Assembly: GCA_947648875.1 (NCBI GenBank)
Contig: CANSPM010000020.1
Location: forward strand, 1 to 59,431
DNA from: an uncultured Lachnospiraceae bacterium
Lineage (GTDB): Bacteria; Bacillota; Clostridia; Lachnospirales; Lachnospiraceae
Direction: 5' to 3'
Length of the DNA: 59,431 nucleotides
Shown: piece by piece, positions 7,997 through 16,700 of the stretch
How positions within the stretch are numbered: position 1 is the stretch's first letter
Layout of the letters: every line of letters begins with the position of its first letter
Program-made: the position numbers and the translations under genes
Notes under the pieces: generated by a model
Told to the model about the DNA's origin: nothing
What the model saw: the letters and a program-made list of their open reading frames with translations, nothing else
Database searches by the model: none

Positions 7997-8495
7997 CTTC
8001 TCTCCTCCTACCTGAAAATAAATTCTATTGACTCACTCTTTCTAATACGACCGACACCGCTTCTTCATAAATAAAAGGCCCCTATTATCCGTCAGCGTCT
8101 GGTATTCTTTGGTAAAATATGCATTTTATCCCCTTCGCATTTACATTCCACGTCTCCCCGTCAGGATTTGGTTTCGCCGCAAATTTACCTCTACGCGCGT
8201 ATCATCGGTCATGTCTGCTTTTCCTGCAATAAATATATCATATGTATATCTTAAAATCAACCATTGTTCAGCGTTCACCCATCCGCAGGCAGCACTTCTG
8301 TTATCCACAGTACGCATACTTGACAATCCCTTTCCCAGGTAATATGATGTGCTGGCAAAAACAAATTTCCAATACGAAGCGTTGGAACATACAGCGAAGT
8401 CCACGCTCTGTGTGCTTTCTGTTGTCATCAGCAATTAACTCCACGCAAAACACGGATACTATTATTCCAAAAAAGAAAGGCGGAAAAATCCACCT
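7997..8495. other. Intergenic region without recognisable gene
   Basis: About 500 bp between the divergent amylase and amidohydrolase genes. Short open frames on both strands have no ribosome site or recognisable family. It must hold both promoters; no convincing -35/-10 pair was found for either. The base composition is AT-richer than the flanks. Confidence 0.5.
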
Positions 8496-9119
8496 ATGAT
8501 GATTGATATGCACACACATATTTTTCCCGGACATATCGCGGAAAAAACCCTGGAGAAATTAGGGATCGCCGCCCATATCCGCCCCCATACAGACGGCACT
8601 CTGTACGGACTTCTAGTCTCCATGCGCCATAACGGAATCGCTTACAGTGTCACCCAGCCCGCCGTAACGTCCCCGGGCAGCGTGGAACATCTAAGCGATA
8701 CCATCATGGAAAAGCTGTTGCCGCTGCAAAGCCAGGGCATACTACCCTTCGGCGGCATACACCCGGACCATCCTCATGTGCGCCGGGAACTGCTGCGACT
8801 GAAAAACGCGGATGTGAAAGGCATCAAGCTACACCCCGCTTATCAGAAAACAGACCTGGATGCCCCCAGATATCTGCGGATTCTCTATGAACCCTCCCCG
8901 CACAGCAACACGGTGCTGATTCCTGGAGACTTTGTCCGCCTGTGCCGCAGACATGGCATTCAAAAAATTCTGTTCGGCACCGACTCGCCCTGGCAGGACC
9001 AGGGCGAGTATGTGAAGCAGATGCAGGCTATGGGGCTGACTGGCGCGGAGCAGAAGGCAGTGCTAGGTGAAAACGCCGTAAAACTGCTGGGACTTACCAA
9101 AGCAACGCCTCTCTCCTAG
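8496..9119 (+). pseudogene. Amidohydrolase-2 family protein with apparent internal deletion
   Basis: The 207-residue product begins MMIDMHTHIFP with the HxH metal motif, continues with FGGIHPD and VKGIKLHPAYQ, and ends with the conserved KILFGTDSPWQDQ block. This is a TIM-barrel amidohydrolase of the 260-280 residue type. Between YLRIL (about residue 130) and FVRLCRRHGI only about 15 unrelated residues occur. About 70-80 residues that normally carry the central metal-binding histidines are absent. The reading frame stays open, so the protein may be made but should lack activity. The ribosome site (AAAGGCGG) is about 12 bases from the start, slightly far. Confidence 0.65.
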
Positions 9120-9130
9120 AACCAGGCCGC

Positions 9131-9169
9131 CATGCCAGAGTCTCTGAATAATTCAGAGACTCTGGCATG
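9131..9169. terminator. Perfect 18-bp hairpin, probably bidirectional terminator
   Basis: Arms 9131-9148 and 9152-9169 are exact complements with a 3-base loop. It lies 12 bp after the amidohydrolase stop and about 60 bp after the stop of the convergent kinase gene. It lacks a T-run on either side. Confidence 0.65.
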
Positions 9170-9232
9170 GATCATTCAACAATATACCTCCTGACCCGCG
9201 CCGGGTTTGAACCTCCTGCGGGCGGCTCCCCC

Positions 9233-10360
9233 CTAGATGCCTGCATGATGTTTTTCCACAATGGATACCATCTGATCCCACTTTTTTTCCATGTCCGCCA
9301 CCAGCTTAAACTGCGTCCTGGCCCGGTCCAGGTTATGATTTCCCCGATGAACTTTGAAGTACACATCTCCATTCAGGAAATCCCCCAGAAATCGAATGCC
9401 GCATTCATAGGTCATCAACTTCGCTCCCATGGGAAACATCTCGATCTCTCTGTGGGTAAGCTTCCCATCGCAGCCTTTCAGGAAGCCCTTCGTAAATGCC
9501 TCAAACAGTTCCAGATCCAGTTCTATCCGACTTAAGTCCCTCTCATCCTCCGCGCCAGTGCTGGCTCCGAAACGGATGGAATCGCCAAAGTCATAGAGGG
9601 ACAGCCCCGGCATCACCGTGTCCAGATCAATCACGCACAGAGCCCGTCCGGTGGCCTGATCAAACAGAATATTGTTAAGTTTGGTGTCATTATGAGTCAC
9701 GCGCAGGGGCAACTCCCCCTTTTTCAGCAGATCTGTCAGAGCCCATGTCTCCTCTTCCCTGCTCAGGGCAAATTCGATCTCTGGACGGACCAGGGCCGCC
9801 CTTCCCACACGGTCCTCCTCCAATGCCCGCCGGAAATCCTGAAATCGGGATGGTGTGTTGTGAAAATTCATAATGGTCTCATGGAGTTCCCCTACAGGAT
9901 ACTCCGCAAGCATCTTCTGAAAATTCCCGAAAGCAGCTCCACCATTATAAAAATCTTTTGCACTTTCCACTTTTTCCAGACATAGGGTTCCTTCCACAAA
10001 AAGGAAGACCCTCCAGAAATTTTGCTCTTCGTCCTCAAAATAACTCTTGCCCTCCAGGGTCCTCACCACATTTAGAGTCTCCCTGTCCGGATCGCCGCTC
10101 TGGTCCAGAATCACTTTCCGCAGATATTCCGTGACACCCACCACATTCTCCATGAGCAGCGGCGGATCTTTAAATATATTGTGATTCATCCTCTGTAGGA
10201 TGTATCTCTTCTCTCCGCCGCTCCCAGTCTGGAATACAGCCAGAAAAGTATCATTAATATGTCCGTTCCCATAAGGCAAAATCTCTTTCACGCTACCTTC
10301 TATGGCAAAATGCTCCAATGCTTTCTTCGCCCCGGACCGGACAAGATTCCCTAAACTCAT
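9233..10360 (-). CDS. nahK: N-acetylhexosamine 1-kinase-like phosphotransferase
   Basis: A 375-residue protein of the aminoglycoside/choline-kinase fold. It has the nucleotide loop YGNGHINDTF near residue 29, the catalytic loop RVTHNDTKLNNILFD (HxDxxxxN type) and the metal-binding segment VIDLDTVMPGLSLYDFGD. Its place immediately after the GH112 phosphorylase matches the bifidobacterial lnpA-lnpB order, where the kinase phosphorylates GlcNAc or GalNAc at C1 after phosphorolysis of the disaccharide. It is the last gene of the operon starting at 16317, with 48 bp between it and the phosphorylase. The GTG/ATG region has no competing start. Specificity is inferred from context. Confidence 0.85.
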   Translation of the reverse strand: MSLGNLVRSGAKKALEHFAIEGSVKEILPYGNGHINDTFLAVFQTGSGGEKRYILQRMNHNIFKDPPLLMENVVGVTEYLRKVILDQSGDPDRETLNVVRTLEGKSYFEDEEQNFWRVFLFVEGTLCLEKVESAKDFYNGGAAFGNFQKMLAEYPVGELHETIMNFHNTPSRFQDFRRALEEDRVGRAALVRPEIEFALSREEETWALTDLLKKGELPLRVTHNDTKLNNILFDQATGRALCVIDLDTVMPGLSLYDFGDSIRFGASTGAEDERDLSRIELDLELFEAFTKGFLKGCDGKLTHREIEMFPMGAKLMTYECGIRFLGDFLNGDVYFKVHRGNHNLDRARTQFKLVADMEKKWDQMVSIVEKHHAGI

Positions 10361-10408
10361 AAAACACCCTCATTTCTGCCTATCAAAGAACCTGCCTGCG
10401 ACATTGCT

Positions 10409-12601
10409 TCAATGCATATCCGAAACATCGGTTCCAGCGGCTCCATAATCTACCCATACCATCTCCATAGGAGCCATATCAAGATGCCGCACAATCTGTC
10501 CGTCCACATATAAATCCGTCTCTCTGGACTCCCTGGAATTGTTGATCACGACAATCTTTCCTGTCTCCTCAAAACAGGCCACTTCCGTATCCATGTTGCT
10601 GACATAGTATCTGTGAAGTTCCTCCTCCCGGTGGGCGGCGAAGTATATAGCCCGCAGCAGAATACGACAGTTTTGCGGAGAATACGGAAGTCCCGCAAAG
10701 TAGACGCTTCGCCCCTCACCATAGGTATTCACAATCAGGCGGCAATACTTCCCATCCATATCCAGCACCTGGCAATTTTCTCCCTGGGCATAAATCCGGC
10801 TTTTTCCCTCGCCAAAATCAAGCTCTCCCGGCGTATCCTCCAGAATGAAGTGACTGCGATTTTCCTGATTATACTTGTCTGTACTCATGGAGAAGCCCAG
10901 TTCTCTGTCCGCTCCCAGCACATCGCTGAGTTGGAAATACCGCCCCTGATACTGACAGGCGCTGGGTTCACCCACACCGATAAAGCCGCCGCCCTGATCC
11001 ACGAATCTGCGGACAGCGCACACCACACTCTCATCCTTCCAGTTTTCAGCACCGCTCCAGGAAGTATAGGCGTCTCCCGCATTAATGATCACACGGATGG
11101 CAGGATCAATGCCCTGCCTTACCTGGTCAAAGGTCAGAAACTCCACGTCAATGGGCATCCCGCTCAGACACTCAATCACCCCTACATAGGAATAAATCTC
11201 TCTGTACCACAGGGCGTGATGAACCTGATTAGCCATCCACCGCCGGATGTTGCCCCAGCAATTCAAAATTCCCACCTTGAAAGGCGCCGTATAGGCTTTG
11301 GTCCCCTTCATATTCTCATGAATCTGACGAAACTCGCCCACCACCCGGCTGATCTGATCTATAAAACCCGGCCACTCCGATGCCAGTTTCAAATAGCCGC
11401 CGTACCCGATTCTGTCCAGTGGCGAACGAAGGATCGCCCTTCTGGCTTTCAGCCAGTTGTCCTGTGCCTCCCCGATGGGGTCGCCGCCCTCCGTAAACAC
11501 ATCCGGGAAGAAATAAGGAAGAAGACGTCCCTCCGTGTACTTAACTCCCTTAATATCCGAAATCATACGCATGGTGACGCCGTCTCCCACGGAGCCCACT
11601 ACGGCGTCCAGTCCTATGCTCTCAAAATATTTTCCATAGGGCTCTGTACCGATCCAGTGATCACCCAGGAACATCATGGCTTCCTTGCCATAGCCATGTA
11701 CGATGTCCACCAACTCTTTAGCCAGCTTGCAGACCTCTATCTGCTGAAACTCCATGAAATCTTGAAACTCTTTTGAGGGAACGCGGAAAATCGAATTGTG
11801 GTACCCCTGATCCACGATGTACTCCGGTCGGAAAGGATATCCTGCCCATTTCTCAAACTGTTCCAGTATATAGGGACTGACACTGGCGCTGTATCCGAAC
11901 CATTCCACATATTTTTCCCGCTTCTGGTCGTCAAAGGTCAGTGTGAACTGATGGAAAAAAGTAGTGAAACGCACCACATCCACATGGGGATTCTCCTGAC
12001 ACCACCTGCGCAGTTTTTCCTTCACATAAACCTGCGTCTTGGGCTGGCGCACATCAAAAGTAAGCTGATGAGGTGCGTCCTTCCAGTCATTGGTGATAAA
12101 ATTGTACATATGTACCGGGTCCCAGATCAGGAAGGCCAGGAAACTCACCGTGTACTGGTGATAGGGGACGGTCTGGATCACTACCTCGCCAGACTCCCCG
12201 TCATACTCCCATCGGTCAACAGGAACCACTTCCCCCGTGGTCCGGTCCACCACCTCCCACCAACGTTTAGGCGAGTCTATGGTATTCACCTTTAGCTGCT
12301 GTGTGTGGAAACCTTTCATAAGTTCTATGCGCAGTTCACTGCCCCTGGCCGTCACCCGATCACTGATCAGATACTCCTGCTGGATCTCCTCCGGGTTTTT
12401 CATGGCCCAGTCGTTATCTTTCCTGGTAGTGTAGTAAGTGGCATATATTTTCGCGTCCTGGCTTAATAGTTCCTCCGGCATATTGGTCCCGTCGCAATCC
12501 CGCAGGGCATCCGCCCCCAGCAGGTTCTTCAGGCGGATTGTCTCATCCACCATGTCCACATCGGTTGGCAGGGTCAGCCTGCCCACATTTTCCATATTCA
12601 T
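10409..12601 (-). CDS. lnpA: 1,3-beta-galactosyl-N-acetylhexosamine phosphorylase (GH112)
   Basis: A 730-residue enzyme of family GH112, which reversibly phosphorolyses beta-1,3-galactosyl-GlcNAc or -GalNAc to galactose-1-phosphate plus the N-acetylhexosamine; some members act on beta-1,4-galactosyl-rhamnose. Recognisable stretches are GRLTLPTDVDMVDETIRLKN with LGADALRDCDGT at the N-terminus, MMFLGDHWIGTEPYG, and a C-terminal glutamine-amidotransferase-like domain with VIINAGDAYTSW and GGGFIGVGEPSA. The length fits the family. A frame 11 codons longer exists, but AGGAG lies 7 bases before the ATG at 12601. It acts in the cytoplasm on sugar brought in by the adjacent ABC transporter. Which disaccharide is preferred is not visible. 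Confidence 0.92.
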   Translation of the reverse strand: MNMENVGRLTLPTDVDMVDETIRLKNLLGADALRDCDGTNMPEELLSQDAKIYATYYTTRKDNDWAMKNPEEIQQEYLISDRVTARGSELRIELMKGFHTQQLKVNTIDSPKRWWEVVDRTTGEVVPVDRWEYDGESGEVVIQTVPYHQYTVSFLAFLIWDPVHMYNFITNDWKDAPHQLTFDVRQPKTQVYVKEKLRRWCQENPHVDVVRFTTFFHQFTLTFDDQKREKYVEWFGYSASVSPYILEQFEKWAGYPFRPEYIVDQGYHNSIFRVPSKEFQDFMEFQQIEVCKLAKELVDIVHGYGKEAMMFLGDHWIGTEPYGKYFESIGLDAVVGSVGDGVTMRMISDIKGVKYTEGRLLPYFFPDVFTEGGDPIGEAQDNWLKARRAILRSPLDRIGYGGYLKLASEWPGFIDQISRVVGEFRQIHENMKGTKAYTAPFKVGILNCWGNIRRWMANQVHHALWYREIYSYVGVIECLSGMPIDVEFLTFDQVRQGIDPAIRVIINAGDAYTSWSGAENWKDESVVCAVRRFVDQGGGFIGVGEPSACQYQGRYFQLSDVLGADRELGFSMSTDKYNQENRSHFILEDTPGELDFGEGKSRIYAQGENCQVLDMDGKYCRLIVNTYGEGRSVYFAGLPYSPQNCRILLRAIYFAAHREEELHRYYVSNMDTEVACFEETGKIVVINNSRESRETDLYVDGQIVRHLDMAPMEMVWVDYGAAGTDVSDMH

Positions 12602-12656
12602 TCCCGCTCCTATCCGCCCGCCTTTTGCAGGCATTCAACTAGTAAAAAACTGTGTG

Positions 12657-12821
12657 TCATTGATACTTTCGGTTATACAGATAGAGGAGAAGCAGAATCC
12701 CTGCCAGGCCCACCAACATGATGGAGAGTCCTGTCGGACCGATCATGCGCTGCCCGATTACCACCAGGGCCACACCCACTATAAAAACTGCCAGAGAAAG
12801 CAACCTGATTATCCATTTCAT
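12657..12821 (-). CDS. Small membrane protein (DUF6903-like), 54 residues
   Basis: A short gene with a perfect AGGAGG ribosome site 7 bases before the ATG at 12821. The product starts MKWIIRLLSLAVFIVGVAL, then has a conserved-looking IGQRMIGPTGLSIMLVGLAG loop and a second helix ending LLLLYLYNRKYQ: two transmembrane helices joined by a Gly/Pro turn. This resembles the DUF6903 small membrane proteins seen beside sugar transporters in Lachnospiraceae. It sits inside the sugar operon between permease and phosphorylase, so it is probably co-expressed and may assist the transporter. Its function is unknown. The family name is from memory and not checked. Confidence 0.8.
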   Translation of the reverse strand: MKWIIRLLSLAVFIVGVALVVIGQRMIGPTGLSIMLVGLAGILLLLYLYNRKYQ

Positions 12822-12840
12822 GATTTTCCTCCTATTTTTA

Positions 12841-13002
12841 ATCGCCGCGCGATAGCTCTAAAGCGTAAAGTCCCTTCGGCACACCCCTTGTGAGGAACTT
12901 TCACTCGGAAGTGCTCTCTTGAAACTTCCTCCCGTGTTCCTTCGCGGCTTTACATTATCGCCGCGCGATAGCTCTAAAGCGTAAAGTCCCTTCAGCACAC
13001 CC
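12841..13002. repeat. Two copies of a 46-bp intergenic repeat
   Basis: Bases 12841-12886 recur at 12957-13002 with one mismatch, period 116 bp. The spacer contains a partly complementary copy (GTAAAG...CTTTAC and GAGGAACTTTC...GAAACTTCCTC arms), so the region can fold into a long imperfect hairpin. It fills the gap between the permease stop and the small membrane gene, inside the operon. It could set differential stability of the transporter and enzyme parts of the mRNA. Confidence 0.8.
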
Positions 13003-13014
13003 TCACAAGAATCA

Positions 13015-13896
13015 TTACCCCTTCAATCCTCCAAGGCTCATGCCCTGGGTCAGCTTCTTCTGTACCATAATATACAGGATCAGCGTGGGCAGCATTACGA
13101 TAACCAGACCAGCATACAGCTGACCGTAGTTGGCCGCCGCCTTCTGGGCCTGCATCAGCTGCATTAGCCCCACAGGGAGCGTTTTGGCATCCGAAGTAAG
13201 CAGCGTCATGGAGATAATATATTCATTCCAGAAAGATAAAAAGTTAAACAATATAACCGTGATGATACTGGGCAGCGCCATGGGCATCATGATGCGGATC
13301 ATGGTCCTGAAATAGCCGCTGCCGTCCACATAGGCGGCCTCCTCATAGTCCTTCGGAATGGTGACAAAAAAGCCTGACAGCAGGTAAATCGTGAAGGGCA
13401 ATGCCGTGGAAGCATAGACCAGTGCCACCACAAAAAGGTTGTTCAGGAAAAAGCCTGAACCGCCCCAACTCCTGAGCAGTTTATCCGCATCCACGAACAT
13501 CAGAAAAATGGGAACCACAATATAATTTACATTGATGAACAGACCACCCATAAACATGACATTGATCAGCTTGCTGCCCCGAAAACGGTATCTCGCCAGC
13601 ACATAGGCAGCAGGTAGCGCCACCACCAGCAATATGGCCAGAGCCAGCGCCGTCACCAGAACTGAGTTCAGAAAGTACTCACCCATTTTGGCCTTCTGGA
13701 AGGCATCCACGAAGTTCTGGAAGTAAAATCCCTTGGGCATGGTCCATGGGTTCCCGTAGAACTCGGAGTTTTCCTTGATAGATGCCAGGAACACCCAGGC
13801 CACGGGGATGACAATGCTGACCGCCAAAGTCAGCAGGGCCACATAAATAAAGATTTTATAAAGAGTGTTAAAACTCATTTCCTTTTTCTTCTTCAT
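13015..13896 (-). CDS. Carbohydrate ABC transporter permease, MalG type
   Basis: A 293-residue CUT1 inner-membrane permease with six predicted helices. The binding-protein-dependent permease signature EEAAYVDGSGYFRTMIRIMMP (EAA loop, about residues 190-210) contacts the ATPase. It ends TQGMSLGGLKG, the usual MalG-type tail. The start was placed at the ATG preceded by GAGGT; the longer frame has no ribosome site. It pairs with the permease gene just upstream (54 bp gap) and the binding protein. The ATPase is not encoded in the locus, as is common for Clostridia that share one MsmK-like ATPase among sugar transporters. Confidence 0.93.
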   Translation of the reverse strand: MKKKKEMSFNTLYKIFIYVALLTLAVSIVIPVAWVFLASIKENSEFYGNPWTMPKGFYFQNFVDAFQKAKMGEYFLNSVLVTALALAILLVVALPAAYVLARYRFRGSKLINVMFMGGLFINVNYIVVPIFLMFVDADKLLRSWGGSGFFLNNLFVVALVYASTALPFTIYLLSGFFVTIPKDYEEAAYVDGSGYFRTMIRIMMPMALPSIITVILFNFLSFWNEYIISMTLLTSDAKTLPVGLMQLMQAQKAAANYGQLYAGLVIVMLPTLILYIMVQKKLTQGMSLGGLKG

Positions 13897-13950
13897 ATTT
13901 ACCTCATTCCCACACACCACAGACAGACCTGTGATATGCTGTTTCCTCCC

Positions 13951-14844
13951 CTAAAACTCCAGGGGCTCCCTCTTGGTGACAAAATTGATCAGCGCCGACA
14001 GGCCGAAGGAGAACAGGAATACCACCACCCCCACCGCCATGCCGTATCCATAGGAGGAATTGGTGTACGCCTGCTTATACATGTAACTCAGGAACACTTC
14101 GGTGGACCCATCCGGCCCGCCGCCTGTCAAAGCCTTGACAAACAGGAAACTCAAATTGATGGAACTGATCACAAAAAAAGTCAGTGTGGTCCTGACATTG
14201 GTCCAGATCAGCGGCAGGGTAATCGAGAAAAACTGTTGAACTCTGCCTGCTCCTTCCAGGTTTGCCGACTCATAAAGACTCTGGGGCACACTGGCCATAC
14301 TTGCCATATACATAACCATATAATAGCCGATGGCCTGCCAGATCATGGCGATAGCCAGGCTGTATATTACCAGCTTCTGGTCTCCCAACCAGAGAATGGG
14401 CGTCTTGTCACTTCCCCGGAAAATGCCGATAATGCTGTTGAGCAGTCCGTTGTTGGGGTCATAGATCGCCGAGAATATGGCCGAAATGACAACCACCGAA
14501 AGGATGTTGGGAATGTAGAACACAATTCTGTAAAAATTCTGACCCTTGATTTCCTCCCTGGAAAGAATCGCTGCAAAAATCAGAGAGAGGGCCATAGTGA
14601 CAATGGTGACAATGATAATCAGGAGGATCGTGTTCTGAAAAGAGCGGAAAAAGTTCATATCCTCCATAAGGATCTTGAAATTGTTAAGACCCACAAAGGT
14701 CTTATTGTTAGAGTAACCTCCCCATTTGTACAGTGACATCTTAAAAACATTGATCGTGGGAATCAGCATAAAAATTATGAACAAAATGACTGCCGGCGCC
14801 ACACATATTCCAATAAAGACACTTCTCGCTCTGCCCCTTTTCAC
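13951..14844 (-). CDS. Carbohydrate ABC transporter permease, MalF type
   Basis: A 297-residue CUT1 permease. Helices begin at SVFIGICVAPAVILFIIFML; the EAA loop reads ESANLEGAGRVQQFFSITLP (about residues 200-220). A GTG start at 14844 is chosen because AGGAGG lies 7 bases upstream; the longer frame runs back into the binding-protein gene's 3' region without a ribosome site. It forms the heterodimeric membrane channel with the MalG-type protein downstream, importing the oligosaccharide captured by the lipoprotein upstream. Confidence 0.92.
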   Translation of the reverse strand: MKRGRARSVFIGICVAPAVILFIIFMLIPTINVFKMSLYKWGGYSNNKTFVGLNNFKILMEDMNFFRSFQNTILLIIIVTIVTMALSLIFAAILSREEIKGQNFYRIVFYIPNILSVVVISAIFSAIYDPNNGLLNSIIGIFRGSDKTPILWLGDQKLVIYSLAIAMIWQAIGYYMVMYMASMASVPQSLYESANLEGAGRVQQFFSITLPLIWTNVRTTLTFFVISSINLSFLFVKALTGGGPDGSTEVFLSYMYKQAYTNSSYGYGMAVGVVVFLFSFGLSALINFVTKREPLEF

Positions 14845-14907
14845 ATTAACACCTCCTGTTAAAAAAGTGCTCCAAAGGCAGAAGCCTCCGGAGCACCCTT
14901 CTGGCAC

Positions 14908-16317
14908 TTATTCCATTGCTGCTCTCAGTTTATCACTTGCGCTTTCTACGGCTGCCTGCCACTCAGCCACGGTCTTGTCTCCGCTCACGATACTGTTCAC
15001 GGTTCCGCACAGGACGTCCAGCATGTTGACGCCTTCCACAGGCGCGGTGGAAGCAAACCCGCCCATTACAGCGGTGGCACCGTTGTCGTAGATACTGTAA
15101 AACATCTTGTTATCGCCTTCCAGATAATTGCTCACACCGGCAATAGGCTGGATAGCTGTGGATTTCGCAAAAATCTGAGCCGCCTCGTCAGAATACATAT
15201 AAGCCACAAATTCCTTGGCCAGATCCTGATTCTGAGCCGCCGCAGGAATCCACATCTGCTCAAACCAGCAGAAAGAACATCCGGCTCCGCCTGCATTCAC
15301 CGCAGGGATCGCCATGAAGCCCCATTCAAAACCGTCCGCTCTGGGAGCATCTTTCATCTCACCGGGCAACCAGGTGCCGTTGGGACAGAAAATTGCCTTA
15401 TTGTCAAGGATCAGCTGCTGATTTTTGGTGAAATTATCATTATTTGCGTTAGCTACAGTGGTGGCCTCCGTGTATTTCCCCAGCTGCTCAATCAGGTTGA
15501 ACACCTTGGTCGCGTTCTCACTCTCCCAGATGCCGTCCTCATAGGTCATGCAGCTGTTAAAGAAATCAGATCCTCCGGCCGAGGAGAGGGTTGCATATGT
15601 AAACGCGTCGAAGTATCCGGTGGTAGGGTAAGTGAACAGCGCAATGCCGTCCTCTGCCGCCTTGTCGCCCAGAGCCCACATCTCCTCCCAAGTGGTGGGT
15701 ACGTCCCAGCCTTTCTCCTTGAACAGGCCCGCATTGTAAAACAGGCCGCAGGGGCTGTAGAACATGGGCGCGTAATAGGTCACACCATCGCCATAGGGAT
15801 TGGTAGCCAAAGTATCCAGGAAGCCCGGAATGATCTTATCCTTCACCTTTACGTTCTCTCCAGGCACATTCATTTCCAGCACATCCGTCAGGGGCAGCAG
15901 AGCATTTTCCTTGGTCAGGGTCTCTGTCAGAGCCGCCTCACGTCCGGTGGCAAGATGCACCACATCAGGATATTCACCCGCTTTCATACTGGGACTGATC
16001 ACATCCTCCAGCTTCTTGTCAATAGTGAGTTCCACTGTGACGCCGGGATGAGAAGCCTCAAATGCCGCCACAACCTCCGACCACATTTCCGCGCCGTAGC
16101 CGCCCTCAAAGGCTGCTACCTTCAGCACCTGTTCCTCTCCGGTTGCAGGCTGGCTGCTCTCTCCTCCGTCTGTAGGCTGGCTGCTTTCTCCTCCGCCTAC
16201 AGGCTGACCGCTTTGTCCGCCGGTTGTAGGGTTGCCTCCCTCATTGCCGCAACCTGCCAGCAGAGAAGCCGCCATGGCCGCCACCAGTAAAGCCGATATA
16301 ACTTTTTTCTTTTTCAT
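14908..16317 (-). CDS. Sugar-binding lipoprotein of ABC transporter (family 1)
   Basis: A 469-residue extracellular solute-binding protein. It has a signal peptide with lipobox LLAGC (Cys near residue 23), then a low-complexity linker of repeated GGESSQPTDG-like units. The mature domain resembles sugar-binding family 1 (PDVVHLATGREAAL, TYYAPMFYSPCGLFYNAGLF, WEEMWALGDKA). ATG at 16317 follows GGAGGG; ten codons upstream in frame were rejected. It is the first gene of the sugar operon and has a near-consensus promoter at 16406-16434. Its cargo is inferred from the GH112 enzyme downstream to be a galactosyl-hexosamine disaccharide. Confidence 0.92.
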   Translation of the reverse strand: MKKKKVISALLVAAMAASLLAGCGNEGGNPTTGGQSGQPVGGGESSQPTDGGESSQPATGEEQVLKVAAFEGGYGAEMWSEVVAAFEASHPGVTVELTIDKKLEDVISPSMKAGEYPDVVHLATGREAALTETLTKENALLPLTDVLEMNVPGENVKVKDKIIPGFLDTLATNPYGDGVTYYAPMFYSPCGLFYNAGLFKEKGWDVPTTWEEMWALGDKAAEDGIALFTYPTTGYFDAFTYATLSSAGGSDFFNSCMTYEDGIWESENATKVFNLIEQLGKYTEATTVANANNDNFTKNQQLILDNKAIFCPNGTWLPGEMKDAPRADGFEWGFMAIPAVNAGGAGCSFCWFEQMWIPAAAQNQDLAKEFVAYMYSDEAAQIFAKSTAIQPIAGVSNYLEGDNKMFYSIYDNGATAVMGGFASTAPVEGVNMLDVLCGTVNSIVSGDKTVAEWQAAVESASDKLRAAME

Positions 16318-16405
16318 AATAACTCCCTCCATTTTTTCTGTTTCCATTTGGCACTATTGCCAATCTGGGATTTGGACTCTGGAGCTGTCGTCCAACTGTA
16401 TATTC

Positions 16406-16434
16406 ATTATATTAAAATAATTTGTAATATTCAA
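16406..16434 (-). promoter_or_regulatory. Promoter of the sugar ABC/GH112 operon
   Basis: Minus-strand TTGAAT (16429-16434) and perfect TATAAT (16406-16411) with 17-bp spacing, about 90 bp upstream of the binding-protein ATG. Confidence 0.8.
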
Positions 16435-16480
16435 TCTGATTATTGCTCGGTATTTTATATATCTTGCTTTTGTGCATATT

Positions 16481-16496
16481 TTTGTAATTTTACAAA
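16481..16496. promoter_or_regulatory. Palindromic candidate operator between divergent promoters
   Basis: TTTGTAA and TTACAAA arms (7 bp each, 2-bp centre) lie 47 bp upstream of the operon -35 box and between it and the AraC promoter. A half-match (TTTGTAAT) recurs at 16421-16428 in the promoter spacer. The position suits activation by the adjacent AraC protein, though this is inference. Confidence 0.5.
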
Positions 16497-16632
16497 ACAC
16501 ATTTTATCCATTTGTCAATAATATACATACATACCTGTCTGATGCACCTTTTCAAATGCACATTGCACTATGGCGCAAATTTCTTTTTTTGACATTCTCT
16601 GTTTCTATATATATTGAGCCAACGCATACACA

Positions 16633-16661
16633 TAGACAAAATATCTAAAATCTGCTATACT
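16633..16661 (+). promoter_or_regulatory. Promoter of the AraC regulator
   Basis: TAGACA (16633-16638) and TATACT (16656-16661) with 17-bp spacing, 40 bp before the ATG at 16701. A second possible -35 (TTGACA near 16589) lacks a well-spaced -10. Confidence 0.65.
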
Positions 16662-16700
16662 GAACCTGGTAAGCCGGCAGCCAGAAGGAGGAAGCAGATT

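Noticed and set aside
9185..9235. Possible tRNA T-arm (GGTTCAAACCC on the minus strand)
   Set aside because: No acceptor, D or anticodon arms can be formed around it; it is the 3' flank of the kinase gene.
10613..11776. 387-codon plus-strand open frame inside the GH112 gene
   Set aside because: Shadow of the phosphorylase; no family motif and no ribosome site.
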